This document shows, piece after piece, positions 26,167 through 39,300 of a stretch of 64,000 nucleotides of DNA. The position numbers and the translations under genes were made by a program. Origin of the DNA: Bacteroidota bacterium (GTDB lineage: Bacteria; Bacteroidota; Bacteroidia; Bacteroidales; Tenuifilaceae); NCBI GenBank assembly GCA_029560875.1, contig JAKQKB010000126.1:40654-104653 (forward strand), written 5' to 3'. The stretch's first letter is position 1. Every line of letters starts with the position of its first letter. The notes beneath the pieces are model-generated. The model had not been told where the DNA came from. It saw only the letters and a list, made by a program, of their open reading frames with translations, and searched no databases.

Positions 26167-27339
26167 TCAACTCACCCTTCGGGGAGGGGTAACCTCCTTG
26201 CTTCTATCGAACATATACCGATAGGTGATGTGGGTTTTACGTACGCTTGCACCAATTTGTTCGGCAACCTTACGCATTGTTGGATTAAAGTCGCCAATCC
26301 AGTTCAACTCCAACTCTTTATACGGAAAATTTGACTTTAACGCTCGCTTAGCAAACTCGTTAACCAAAGCACCTTCCACCCCTTTGCCTTGGTGCTGTGG
26401 TACTATACCAAAAATTAAGCCAACCGCTTTTGTGCAAATCTTTTTGACTTTAAGCAGGTAAAGGAATTTTAGTTTCGACCAGAAATCGAATTTGCCATCA
26501 AGGTGTTTTACTATTTGATTTAAGTCTGGAACCATTATAAAGAAACCAATAGGCTCTCCTTCATAGTAGGCAAAGTACATCAAATCGGTATCTATAATTG
26601 GCTTAATGGTTTTCATCAGGGATTTGGCGTGAGTATTACTCATTTTTTTGACACCAGTGTAACGCCCCCAGGCGTTGTTGTATATGGTTCTAAAATCGTT
26701 AGCGAACTTGTTGAGTTTCCATTTCGATATGGTAGTTATGGAATAGGAGGAGTTCTGCGATATCCGTTGCGCCTTTTCCCAAATCAGCGGATTTACATTG
26801 CTGGAATTCACCAGGCGGTGATAGGTGTACTGGTTAAAGTAAACCTTGAATCCGTAATCCTCAAACAACTCCTTATAATATGGTAAATGGTAATCCATAC
26901 AATAGTTTGGCTCAAAATCGCCATCAATATGCAAACCCCACCATCGGTCTCTGTCGCCAAAGTTAATAGGACCATCCATTGCTTCCATACCGCGTTCCTT
27001 TAGCCAATGTTTAGCAGTATTGAATAGTTGGTGGGCAATTTCTTTATTGTTAACACATTCAAAAAAACCAATTCCGCCAGTTGGTTGCTCTGCAGTTTTT
27101 GAGATGTCATGGTCAATGAAAGCTGCAATGCGTCCAACGGGAATCCTATTGCTGTAAATCATCCAGCGAATTGCCTCTCCATGCCTGAAATGTTTGTTTT
27201 TGGCTGGGTCAAAAACACTTTCTATATCATTGTCAAGAGGTCTAATCCATTTAGGGTAATCCTTGTAAAGTTTAACAGGTAGTTCAATGAAGTCCCTGCG
27301 TGTTTGAGAATCCGAAACAATTTTTATTTCAAAATTCAT
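26167..27339 (-). CDS. GNAT-fold N-acetyltransferase-like protein
   Basis: A 390-residue cytoplasmic protein. 'FIELPVKLYKDYPKWIRPLDND' at the N-terminus, 'MDGPINFGDRDRWWGLHIDGD' in the middle and a C-terminal acetyltransferase-like segment ('LIFGIVPQHQGKGVEGALVNEFAKRAL', with the R/Q-x2-G-x-G/A acetyl-CoA-type loop as QGKGVEG) match a widespread Bacteroidota family of GNAT-like proteins. Substrate unknown. It lies 20 bp downstream of ispD on the same strand and is probably co-transcribed with it. Confidence 0.75.
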   Translation of the reverse strand: MNFEIKIVSDSQTRRDFIELPVKLYKDYPKWIRPLDNDIESVFDPAKNKHFRHGEAIRWMIYSNRIPVGRIAAFIDHDISKTAEQPTGGIGFFECVNNKEIAHQLFNTAKHWLKERGMEAMDGPINFGDRDRWWGLHIDGDFEPNYCMDYHLPYYKELFEDYGFKVYFNQYTYHRLVNSSNVNPLIWEKAQRISQNSSYSITTISKWKLNKFANDFRTIYNNAWGRYTGVKKMSNTHAKSLMKTIKPIIDTDLMYFAYYEGEPIGFFIMVPDLNQIVKHLDGKFDFWSKLKFLYLLKVKKICTKAVGLIFGIVPQHQGKGVEGALVNEFAKRALKSNFPYKELELNWIGDFNPTMRKVAEQIGASVRKTHITYRYMFDRSKEVTPPRRVS

Positions 27340-27359
27340 AGTATATATAACTGACGGGA

Positions 27360-28043
27360 TTAAATGCTGCTTTTGTTGATTATGGCGCTGGCTATAAGCA
27401 AATCGGTTTGGTTGGTTATTTTGATGTTTTCCCTATTCCCATTTACGGTAAAAACCTTTTCCCCCATAGCCTCAATTACCGATGCATCGTCGGTAAAACT
27501 TGCATTAAAAGGTTGTTCGTAGCATCGTTTTATTAAACTGGTTTTAAAAACCTGTGGGGTTTGAACCAAAAGAACGTTGTTTCTTGGGAATGTTGATGAA
27601 TTATCGTTTTCAACAATTCTGATAGACTCCACTGGCTGTATTACAGGAATTGCATTGCCCAATTTTTCAGCAGTAATGTAGCATTCCTCAATAACGCTGG
27701 GATTTACTAAAGGTCGAACACCGTCGTGAATGGCTACTATGCTGTTGCCATCATCAACCAAATTCAGACCATTTTTAACGGAGAAAAAGCGCTCTTTTCC
27801 TCCTATGGTTACTTTGTGATTGATTTTATAGCTATGTTTTTTGCAAAGTTCAAGCCATTGCTCAACTTGTGCTTCGGGAAGCACAACAATTATTTCGGGT
27901 CTATTTACCAGCCCATTAAATACATCGATAGTCCACATTAGTATGGGCTTACCATTTAACTCGATGAATTGTTTTGGTATATCTAAGCCCATTCTAACCC
28001 CAGAGCCTCCGGCAACTATTATGGCGTATCGCTTTGTTTGCAT
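27360..28043 (-). CDS. ispD: 2-C-methyl-D-erythritol 4-phosphate cytidylyltransferase
   Basis: A 227-residue enzyme of the MEP isoprenoid pathway, transferring CMP to methylerythritol phosphate. The nucleotide-binding motif is at residues 11-25 (AGGSGVRMGLDIPKQ). 'SIVAIHDGVRPLV' and 'TDDASVIEAMGEKVFTVNGNRENIKIT' type motifs are family signatures. Length is normal. First gene of a two-gene minus-strand unit. Confidence 0.95.
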   Translation of the reverse strand: MQTKRYAIIVAGGSGVRMGLDIPKQFIELNGKPILMWTIDVFNGLVNRPEIIVVLPEAQVEQWLELCKKHSYKINHKVTIGGKERFFSVKNGLNLVDDGNSIVAIHDGVRPLVNPSVIEECYITAEKLGNAIPVIQPVESIRIVENDNSSTFPRNNVLLVQTPQVFKTSLIKRCYEQPFNASFTDDASVIEAMGEKVFTVNGNRENIKITNQTDLLIASAIINKSSI

Positions 28044-28282
28044 TACATCTTTTTTAATATTCTTGTGCGATAAAGTTACAAAAAAGAACAGTTAAACTTG
28101 AAAAGAATTATCAGCAGAAAATTATACGGAATTGAATGTTAGTGTAATAACATTGCTTCGATTTGATTTTTAAATATTTATTATAGATATTTGCCTCGGA
28201 TGCGTGGAGAAAATTTTGGGGAGATTAATGCTTTCGGCATTATATCATCCTGCTTACAGTTAATTAACTAGAAACTATTACT

Positions 28283-29941
28283 ATGGTTGAGTATAGCTAT
28301 GTAAAGGAGTTTATTGAAAAGAGCATCAAGACAAATTGGAATCAACCTGCTCTTTCCGACTATCAAGGTGGAACTTACACTTACGGCGATGTTGCCAAGC
28401 AAATACACAGAATACATAACATTCTAAATACTTGGGGAGTTAAACAGGGCGATAAGGTTGCACTTATTGGTCGCAACAACGCTAACTGGGGAATTATATA
28501 CTTGGCAACCGTTTCGTACGGGGCTGTAATTGTGCCTATCCTGCCCGATTTTTCAACTACCGATGTACATAATATTGTTAACCATTCCGATTCTGTTATT
28601 CTTTTTGCTGGCGAAATGGTTTGGCCAAATCTTAGCGAGGCGGAAATGCCAAACCTTAGGGCTGTATTCTCTGTAAACGATTTTAATATATTAGTTAATA
28701 GAGATGCTGATGCCAATGATAGATATAATGCACAACGAAGTTCAGTAGAGAACGAAATTACCACATTAACAGCCGACAAAGTTAACTATGCCGAAATATC
28801 CAATGCTAATCTAGGTGTTATAAGCTATACCTCTGGAACTACGGGATTTTCAAAAGGAGTTATGCTTTCTCTTAATAGCCTTGCAGCTAATGTGGATTAT
28901 GGAAGGAAAAACATTGGGCTTGTTTCGGGCGATAAAATAGTGTCGTTTTTGCCATTGGCTCATGCTTTTGGATGTGCTTTTGAGTTCCTTATGCCCTTTG
29001 CAGTTGGTTGCCATATTACTTTTCTAACAAGAATACCAACGCCACAAATAATTCTAAAGGCATTTGGCGAAATCAAACCTCGGCTTGTTTTGGCTGTACC
29101 TTTAATTATTGAGAAGATTTATAAGAAACAGCTTTTACCCAAGATTAGCACTCCCGCAATGAAAATTCTTATGAATATTCCAGTGCTTAACAAAGTTATA
29201 TATAGCAAGATAAATAAGAAACTGTCCGATGTTTTTGGTGGGGAGTTCCTTGAAATAGTTATAGGTGGAGCCGCTCTAAATGCCGAGGTTGAGCATTTTC
29301 TAAGGAAAATAAAATTCCGTTACACTGTGGGTTATGGAATGACAGAGTGTGGACCATTAATTTCCTACTCTGGTTGGAGAACAAACCCCCAGGGTTCATG
29401 CGGTAAAACCATTAACTACCTTGAGGTAAAAATTGACTCTAAAGACCCAGCAAACGAGGCTGGCGAAATCCTTATTCGTGGTGAGAATGTAATGGAGGGA
29501 TACTATAAGAATCCTGAAGCCACTTCCAAAACATTGGTTGATGGTTGGTTACGCAGCGGCGACCTTGGTGTAATGGATAAGCGCGGATTTATTCATATTA
29601 TGGGACGAAGCAAGAGTATGATTCTTGGGCCAAGCGGCCAGAATATTTACCCCGAGGAGATAGAGGCACGTTTAAACAACCTACCATACATTCAGGAATC
29701 GCTAATCGTTGAGCAAAAAGGAAAACTGGTGGGCTTAATATATCCCGATTACGAATCGATGCAGCAGCAAGGATTAAGCGATAATGATATTGCACCAGTT
29801 TTGGAGCAACGCAGGGTTGAGTTAAACAAACACCTTCCACAGTACAGTCAGGTTGTAAAACTTCAAATTTACAATCAGGAATTTGAGAAAACACCTAAGA
29901 AAAGTATAAAGCGGTTTTTGTATCAGTTTTCGGAGAATTAG
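28283..29941 (+). CDS. AMP-forming long-chain acyl-CoA synthetase
   Basis: A 552-residue ANL-superfamily enzyme that activates carboxylic acids (probably fatty acids) as acyl-AMP and then acyl-CoA. Motifs: phosphate loop T183-S-G-T-T-G-F-S-K (YTSGTTGFSKG), 'GYGMTECGPLISYS', 'GWLRSGDLGVMDKRGFIHIMGR' and the C-terminal catalytic lysine region 'EKTPKKSIKRFLY'. Divergently placed from ispD and monocistronic. The exact chain length cannot be read from sequence. Confidence 0.9.
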   Translation: MVEYSYVKEFIEKSIKTNWNQPALSDYQGGTYTYGDVAKQIHRIHNILNTWGVKQGDKVALIGRNNANWGIIYLATVSYGAVIVPILPDFSTTDVHNIVNHSDSVILFAGEMVWPNLSEAEMPNLRAVFSVNDFNILVNRDADANDRYNAQRSSVENEITTLTADKVNYAEISNANLGVISYTSGTTGFSKGVMLSLNSLAANVDYGRKNIGLVSGDKIVSFLPLAHAFGCAFEFLMPFAVGCHITFLTRIPTPQIILKAFGEIKPRLVLAVPLIIEKIYKKQLLPKISTPAMKILMNIPVLNKVIYSKINKKLSDVFGGEFLEIVIGGAALNAEVEHFLRKIKFRYTVGYGMTECGPLISYSGWRTNPQGSCGKTINYLEVKIDSKDPANEAGEILIRGENVMEGYYKNPEATSKTLVDGWLRSGDLGVMDKRGFIHIMGRSKSMILGPSGQNIYPEEIEARLNNLPYIQESLIVEQKGKLVGLIYPDYESMQQQGLSDNDIAPVLEQRRVELNKHLPQYSQVVKLQIYNQEFEKTPKKSIKRFLYQFSEN

Positions 29942-30378
29942 AAGGAAAGAATTAGGAACACAAATGACACAGGTTTTACAGATTATCTCAGATTTTTAAA
30001 ACATCAGTGTTTGTTTCTTTGTTATCACTGCTTGCCGCCTGCCTGCAGGGAGGGTAAGTGTGTTCCAATATTTTTGTGTCCATTTGGTTGAAGTCGAAAA
30101 ATTTAACCTACTATAATCGCCATTCATCAAATGAGTATTGGTGGTTGGTGGATTTTCCTCTCTTTTTATTAACTTTATTTTTCAGTTTTCGTTCATAGAG
30201 CGGGGTTTTGTCCGTTTTCGGATATAAATTAACTACAAGTCAAAGTCAGTTGTTTGTAAAACATAGATTTACAGGTAAATACAGTTATTGGTTTGATTTT
30301 TGATTTATAGTATAGTTAGCAATACCCCTACAAGGTTTTTATACAAAACCTTGTGGAACAGAATAAAAACCACACAAT
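29942..30378 (+). promoter_or_regulatory. Leader region of the giant adhesin
   Basis: A 437-bp gap without a gene. It starts with a degenerate GAACACAAATGACACAGG-type dispersed repeat, has a GCCTGCCTGCAGG palindrome near 30,036, a possible -7 box TATTTTTG (30069-30076, no -33 partner seen), and a 10-bp stem-loop (ACAAGGTTTT/AAAACCTTGT, loop TATAC, 30330-30354) ending 24 bp before the ATG. No T-run follows the stem, so it is more likely an mRNA-stability or translation-control element than a terminator. Confidence 0.5.
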
Positions 30379-33300
30379 ATGCATAGTACGGAAATAGGTA
30401 GCAGAGCTGCACACCGCCCAAATACGCAGAACAGCATGGTTGCTCCAAGTGATCAAAAAAGGTTGGAAACCAAAAAGTTGAAAGCCATCCACTGTTTAGT
30501 CGTCCTAAAAACAACGGCAATTGCACTGTTCTTGTTTTTAACTGGCAGTAGTTTGTTTGGTCAAACAAGTGCCGGTACAATAAATATGGGAAATACCACT
30601 ACATCTGTGGCTACGGGAACCTATATAACCTTTTACGATAATGGTGGGACGAAGAACTACACAGATAACCAAAACCTTACTCACACCTTTACCGCGGCCA
30701 ATGGGCAGCCTTTGGTTATTACCTTTACCGCGTTTAGGACACAAGATGCCAACGATTATTTGGAGATTTATGATGGAGCAAGCGTTGCTGGTGGACGTTA
30801 TTTGGGACGATGGTTTGGAAATATTGGTGGATTTACGGTTAGACCCGACTCGTCAAGTGTAACATTCTATTTTAGGAGTAACAATGCTAACACCAGAGCT
30901 GGCTGGACAGCCACCATAACCAGCATGGTGGTATCCACCGCAGTTACCGAAACCTGCAGCGGCACATATACCGATGAGGGTGCTGGCGGGAATTACTCCG
31001 ATAACCGTTACTTCAACACAATATATAAATCGGACGATGGTAAGAGCTTACGTTTCGATTTTACCTCCTTTAACCTTGCCGCTAACGATTTGCTTATTAT
31101 ACTCGATGGCGATTCGCTAAACGCCCCTGTTATAGGTGAGTTTAATACCGATCCCGGAACCATACTCTCAACCGGCGAAACGCTAACCTTTATTTTCAGT
31201 TCCAACAACGATGGAACAACACGAGCAGGCTGGACTGCTGATATCAGTTGCTACGATGTGTTAACATACTACAGCTACACTAGCGGCGATTGGGATCAAG
31301 CTTCAACTTGGACTCTCGATGCCAGCGGAACAACGTACAGCAACCCAGGCAGCGCAATCCCAACAGCCCTGGATAAGGCGGTAATTCTCAACGGGCGCAC
31401 TGTTACAGTGGATAACATTGGCAATAGCACCCTGCAACTCGATATTCAGGATGGAGCCATTCTTGATTTGGGCGGCACTAGTGGGCATAATTTTGGAACT
31501 GTTATGGGGAAGGGACGTATGCGATCTACTAGGGGAACGCTGCCCCTTGGTGTGTTTACACTATTCACACAAAGCGGGGGGGGAACCATTGAACTTTATG
31601 GTAATATCACCACTTCACCCAATATCTCATTTACCACATTTAACAACTTGGAGATTAATGCAAATGCAGCAGGTGACGACATTAACTTATTATACGACAC
31701 ACAGATTAATGGGTATTTAGAAATTAATACTGGCGAACTCCACTTTAACGGTGCAACAAGCCAAAGCGTTACTGTTGAAGGCAATATTGATATTGGTGCA
31801 AACGGAAGGCTCGATGTAACCAATGGGAATCACAATCTTTACGTTAAAGGAGATCTGAATAACGAAGGCATTGTTGTTTTTAGTAACCAAACGCTACCCA
31901 ATGGCTATACCAATGATCCTACTCGTAGTGTTACTCTTACTTTTAATAATGCAATCAAAAACCAAGCGTTAAATTGTAACGGTCTCACTACTCTTCATAA
32001 GCTTGTGGTGGATAAGGGGGCGGACGATACATATGTGTTAAGTGTGAACGCTAGTTCAACCTCCAACTTCTCCCTATTAGGAAGGAATAATGATGATGCT
32101 ACAAATACAGACAACCCTGGGAGTGTTTTAAATAACAAAGCACTTAATATTGATGCTGGCACGCTGTATTTAGGATCGAACATAACAATTCCACGATTAT
32201 TAACAGCCAATATCGACCCATATAATAATTCATTTGTTATTGACCAAGATGCTACGTTAATTCTTGATGGATCAAATATTGCCGTTTCCGCTGACGCATC
32301 GGATATCTCTTCCATAATTATTTATGGGAAATTAAAGGTTCTGGGAAGTTCCAGTTTTTCTTCAATTGGAGGGCAGGGTATAATTTTGCGCGAATATGGT
32401 GTTTTTGAAGTTAATGGTTCCACATCGGCTCCAACAATAAATACAACAGCAGTTCGCACATCAAGCCGTTTGGAGTTGGGTACTCACCGCGGAACATTTA
32501 TTATGAAGGGTGGTATTTTGAATATCAATGGTGATAACTATGCCGATACGCACCCTGCATTTGCACTACCCTTTGGGGATAATACCTTCCAGATGTCGGG
32601 CGGTACAATTAATATAAACAACTCCACGTATTACAATGGGGGTCAGGCTAGTTACTGGAGTTGGTTGGTAAGCTCAAACGAATCGAACATTTCAGTTACA
32701 GGTGGAACGGTTAATATTAATGCCTCTGCTCGCAATGCTTACATTAATAGTTCAGCACCATTCTACAACTTAAACATTACGGGAAGTACAACCTATTCAG
32801 TTGAAATACAGTCTATTGTTGATCAAACAAACACTTTTTGGAACGGTTCTGCATGGGAAACAATTACTGTTGTACCTGCGACTGATCTCCGTGAGGTAAA
32901 GGTACTTAACAACCTTAATGTTGGAGCCAATGCGGTATTTGTAACAAATAACCAGAACATTACTGTTGGCCGTAACTTTACGCTAAACGCCAGCGGACGA
33001 TATACTCCCGGTACTAACACTACAAAATTTAATGCTTATGGTATTCAGTCATTCACCAATGCTGGAACTATTACCGATGGTTTATTCAACATGGCGTTGG
33101 AAAATTCGTCGGTGCTAACTATATCGAACAACCTTACTGTACGCAACAATCTTATAATTAATAATGAAACAATACTTCGTGATGGTGGGTATGATATATT
33201 GGTGGCTGCTAATATTAACAATAGCGGAACGCATGAGAGTGCCACGGGTGGAAGCATTATCCTTAACGGAGCAATAGATCAAACAATAACGGGAAATGGC

Positions 33301-36300
33301 AACGGTGTTTTTGGAAATCTTACCGTGAATAAAACAGGTGGTAATGTTATTCAAAGTGCCAACATTGCTATAACTGGCGACTTACGGCTTGCTAGTGAAT
33401 CCATTTACGGCATTGGGAGCAATAAGCTATCGCTATCGGCCACTTCCGAAATTTATGATAACCTTACCACCAATTCGCAAGGTGCATTTTCGTTATCGCG
33501 CATGATTCAAACCTCCGGCATTCAGTCCGATCTTGGTATGGAGCGATCTATTACTACAACAGGTGATTACCTTTATCCCGTTGGCGTGAATGGATACTAT
33601 ACTCCTGCACGGCTAGAAATAATTTCCAACCCTGCTGCCTGGGGTGCAGTGTCGGTTAATCCTGTAAACTCGCCTCATCCCCTATCCACGAGTACTAATA
33701 TGCTAAATTACTACTGGAACGTACGCCGCACCGAGATGTCGGGCTTTACCCTTGGGGATATTAAGTTAAGGTTTAATTACGATAATGCGCAAATAGTTGG
33801 CACTGAGAGTCTTTACCGCCCAGCCTGGTACTACCCTGTGGAGTGGCACGAGGTTAACGATGTGAACAAAGTAACCGATGCCACCAATGAGATCCTGTTC
33901 GATGCTATTGACCAGCCTCGCGGGCACTACACTGCAGGTGAAAGTGGCGCATTTGAAGCGGTACAAACATTCTACAGCCGCCAAACGGGGAATTGGAGCG
34001 ACCTGTCGGGCTCCGACTACACCTCGTGGACCAACGATCCAATAGGGAACGCCCCCGCCACAACACTACCCACGGAGAGCAGCCCGGTTGTAATCCGTAC
34101 CGGACATACCATTACCATACCCGCTACCGAAAACGGCAAACTGGTGGGAAGCCTCGAGATACAAGAGGATGCAATACTGGATTTAACCACTTCAACAGGC
34201 CACTTTTTTGGGTTAATTTACCAAACCACAGTATCGGGATCGGGAATGCTACGAATTTCCTCGGCTGCCGCAACTGCCGAGTTCCCCGGTGGCGACTTTG
34301 GCGATTTTCTGGGCGAGAACGGTGGCACCGTGGAGTACTATACCACAGGAGCACAGGATTTTACCATTCCAAGCGGAGGTTTAACCACTACCACACTGCT
34401 TAGCGAAGGATTTGAAGGGGGAGCATTCCCCCCCGCAAACTGGTCTATAACCTCTGGTCCTGATGATGAGTCGAACTTTTGGGGAACAAACACGCAATGG
34501 CAAAGAACAACCACAAGAGCACATTCTGGTTCGGCATCAACAAGGCATGTCGAAGCTGTTAGATGGGGTAGTTATGGCACACAAGACGACATTCTTATAT
34601 CTCCACCAATTAATCTATCAGAAGAAGCAACCTATGAACTATCATTCTGGCGTTACAATGAAGACCCTACCGCCTATTACTATCAGGGAGTGTGGGTGTC
34701 AACTACTAATACGCAATATGCATCATTTATTCCTATTACAGAACTCGGAGCTGGATCTGCCAGTTGGGTAAAACATACCGTTGATCTGTCGTCATTTGCG
34801 GGGAATAGTACAATTTACATAGCATTTTCATATAAGTCTCGCAATAGCAATACTGATAATGTTTATATTGATGATGTTGCTATAACCAAGTATGTTGGAA
34901 ACGCAGACTACCACCACCTGATTACCAACCCGGCCGCATCGCGCACCATCACCATGCCCGGAATAGATGTGCAGATATCGGGCAACTACACCGTTAAGGG
35001 AGCCGGGGTTACGGCCACCAGCAACACCCTTTCCAACACCATCACCGTTGAAGGCAAAACACTTCTGGAGGAAACCGGAACACTCCGCATCGACAATGGC
35101 GCTCGTCAAATATTTGCTCTGAACGATACGTTGAGCATAGGTAGCACCGCTTCGCTCACCGTTAATACAGCGGGAATAGTACGGGAGCACATTCTGAACA
35201 TTTACGGCAATGTAATAAATAACGGAACGCTAAACCTTAACCCCGGCAGCAGTAAATATGCCGATATATACTTTTTGGGAACGACCAACCAGGTATTCAG
35301 CGGAACGGGGGCTACGGCCAACATAAACCGCGTGTATGTTAATAAGGGAACCAACCAAATCCCGCTAGTTAACATTACCGCCAGCACGTTTAACATGAAC
35401 GCAGCTCTTACCCAAGCGCTTACCATTACCAACGGAACAATCCGGTTCACAGGGACAAGTTTAACCCCAATATTAACAACCAATACCAACTTTAGCATAC
35501 CGGCTACCGGTTGCCTTTCGGTAAACGGGTCCTCAGTAACGGTGGGAAACTCGGCCACCAACGATGCCGATGTTTACCTGCAGGGTAAAATTGAGGTAAT
35601 GGCCGGAACCCTGAATATTGGAAACCCTGCCAATAATAACAACAACGATATTGAGTACTACACCGCAGGTACCCCCGAAGTGGTGGTAAGTGGGGGTACG
35701 CTAAACGTGAATGGTCAGATACGCCGTCCGGTAACCATTTTTACGGGTAATCTCACCTACCGCCAATCGGGAGGTAATGTTTACATACACGGTAAGCAAC
35801 GGCAAGCTGCCCGTGCGCTACTCGAGGTGCTAAACAGCGGCCAGTTCCACAGCAGCGGCGATGGTAATTTGTACCTTGTGCAGGGAGTTGCCTCAGGCGT
35901 TAGCACAACCTTTGGGGAGCTGTATCTGCAACCGGCTTCGTACACCGCAACCGGGGGTACCATACACACCGGAACCAGTGCCACCGGAGCCACTGCCAAC
36001 TACTTTAACCTATATCTGGCTAGCCCCATCTGGAGCCTAACGGTAAATGGCGAAACCAATGCTAAAACGGCTATTCTGCGTACGTTCCCAGCTACCTTTA
36101 ACGGGAGTCTGGTTATTGGAACAAGCGGAGGGGCCGCATCTCTTTTCGATACAAAGGGACTGAATGTTAACATTGGGGGGAATCTGGAAAACTATAGTAG
36201 CACAACAGGAAATGCATATATATATTCCAATACATCTCAAATTACAAGGTTTTTTGGCGAGTCAATAGAACAAAATGTTATAAGTAGTGGAGGGACATTT

Positions 36301-39300
36301 TTAAGATTTGGATCAGTTACCATTGATAATAATAAGACCAACGGAAAAGTGTCTTTTACTGGAACTAAAAGCCCAACAATAAATGGAGATATTCGAATCA
36401 ACCAAGGTATCCTTGAAACAAATAATCAATACATAACCTTTGCTGGTAATCAAATTACGAACAATCATATCTATAATTCTATCGGCAGCAATAGTTTCAT
36501 TTATTTTTACAATACTTCTAATCAATATATATCAGGTATAGAAAACGCACAATTTGGAAGTGTCCGAATAAGAGCAAACAAAGCCATTATATCAGATATC
36601 TCTTTTATACTTAATGGCCAACTTTATTTCTACACTAATAGTTATCTGAATATTGGAGAAAAAAAATTAACCATTAGTTCAACAGGTTCCGTTTCAAACT
36701 ATAATTCAAATCAATATATTGTTACAAACGGGGCTCTATCCGATCAGGGTGTTTGCAAAGAGTTCGCCACCGCCGGTTCCTTCACGTTCCCAGTTGGAGT
36801 GGGAACCGAGGGCGGCAAGTACACTCCGGCAACCATGAATGTAACCAATACGGGCGGTGTTGCGGGTGCAATTACTGTTAAACCAGTTGATCAGCCCCAC
36901 CCCATGCGTACCGAAATGGTACTGGATGATGAGTTACAGTACTTCTGGAACGTTACATCAACTGGCTTCAGCAACCCAACAGTTTCACATGCTTATACCT
37001 ACTCCGATCTCGATATTCTTGGAACAGAAACATCATACGTAAACGCCAGGATGTACGATTTTGTGTGGTATAAACAAACCGAAGCGGTTGATTACACCAA
37101 TAACCTGATAAAATTCACGGGAGCTAACTTCATCGATGGCGACTATACTGCCGGAGCAGTGGGCAATTGGGGTGCTATACATAAGTACTATAGCAGAAGT
37201 TCAGGCAATTGGGAAAATGCAGGTATCTGGTATCTTGATAATGAGAACGGACCAACAATTGCAGGAACAGCACCCAACGGAAACCCTGTATTTATTCAGG
37301 CCGGGCATACTGTAACTACAAATCAGGATGGCGCTTATGCCGGCTCGGTTGATATTGCTGCCACCGCTACTTTGGATCTGGGTCAAAAATTGGGCCACAA
37401 CATGGGCTATATCTCGGGAGCTGGTACCATTAAAATAGATGCCACAGGGGCAGGATCGTTTATGTTTCCAGGAGGTGACCCCTCCGTGTTTATGAACACC
37501 ACCGGGAGTACCGTTCACTACTCCGGAGCTGGAACAATTCCCTCGAACATAGAAACATACCAGAATATCCTATTTAGCGGAAATGGAGATAAAACAATTC
37601 CAGCTACCAATATTACTGTGAGGGGCAACCTTACTATCAATGGAGGATACCTTAATAATAGTATAAACAACCGCACCATAACGCTTTATGGGAACTGGAT
37701 AAACAATGTAGCCGGGGGCTATAAATATGGCACCAGTACTGTTGTACTTGCAAACGGTAATGCGCAAACTATTACAGCTACAGGTGGCGAAACATTCTAC
37801 AACCTAACAGTTAACAAAACAGCAGGTACGGTGGCCACACTAAACAGCCCCGTATCGGTTAACCGGGTGCTAACCCTAACATCGGGTATTGTGAGTACTG
37901 AGACCAACCTACTCACTCTAACTTGGGGCGATGCTTCGGCAGTAGTGGGCGGTAGCAGCACATCGTACGTTGATGGGCCTCTACGAAAATTGGTTTACAA
38001 CAGCGGATCGTTCACTTTCCCTGTAGGCGACGATGGCCGGTACGGACAGGTTTACATATCGGGCGTTACCTCTGGTAGTAACCAGTACTGGACAGGTCGT
38101 TACTACAATGTACCTCCGGTGGATCAAACAAACCTTACCGCACCCCTTAAACTGGTTAGCAACAATGAGTACTGGGAGGTAACAGGTACTGCCGGGACTA
38201 CTGCAAATGTTAGGGTTCGCTGGGATGCCAATAGCCAAATTATTCCCGCAACAGCACTGGGACGCGAAAAACTCCGAGTTGCCCAGTACACCGCATCGTG
38301 GGCAAAAGTGGGCGAAACCATTGTTGATGGAGGTCAAACCTCGGGAACCGTGGCCACCTCCACCCCAATTGCACACGATGGAACAGCAAAGGTTTTCACC
38401 CTTGGGCTTGAGCTTACCGCTTCGGCACAGATTACCGGAACCGATGCCGGAATGTGCGACGATGGCTCAACCCTTCCTGTAACCATTGTGGTTGCCGGTT
38501 CGGCTCCACTCTCGGTTACCTACCAAATAAACGGGGTTGATGTAAGTCCATCGCTCACAAATCTTAGCGAGGGTACTCACACCATTAACTTTACATACGA
38601 TGAGCTTTACGCTAGAGCAGGCGCAGGAGACTACATAATTTCGTTAAAAGATGTTTACGACAAAGATAACCAGAGTGGAATTGTTTTGGCCGGAACTGCT
38701 ACTTTAACCCTTTACCCAACGCCTACGCCAATTATTTCGGGGCCTACATCGGTGATGATAAACGAAACCAATAATTTCTCGGTTACGAGCACTGTAGGGC
38801 ACTCCTATCAATGGACTGTTATATCAGGATTAGCGTCGGTAGATTTATTGACTAATGACACATCTCCAACAGTAAGTGTTACCTGGAGTGGAACATCTGG
38901 TACAGTAATTCTTCAACTTGTAGAAACTACTCCAGCTCCAAATAGTTGTAGTACAACTGTTACTTACGAAGTAACTGTTCGCGATTGGCCTGTTATTGTA
39001 GGAAACTTTAGTGTTTGCGCAAACTCAACGGAGACATATTATACAAAGCAAGTTGCTGGACACACCTATGTTTGGTCTGTTCTTGGTGGAACTATTCAAT
39101 CAGGTGCAGGTACTTATACCATAACTGTACTTTGGTCTACCGAAACAGCAGGTACTATTACTTTACAGCAGGGAGTTAGTCCTACATTAACAGAAATATC
39201 GCAAAACGTTACAATTAATCCGGCTCCAACTGCAGCTCTTAATATTGATGGATCGGCTAGTGTCTGCGATAACGATAATGTTACCCTTTTGCTTGGCAGA

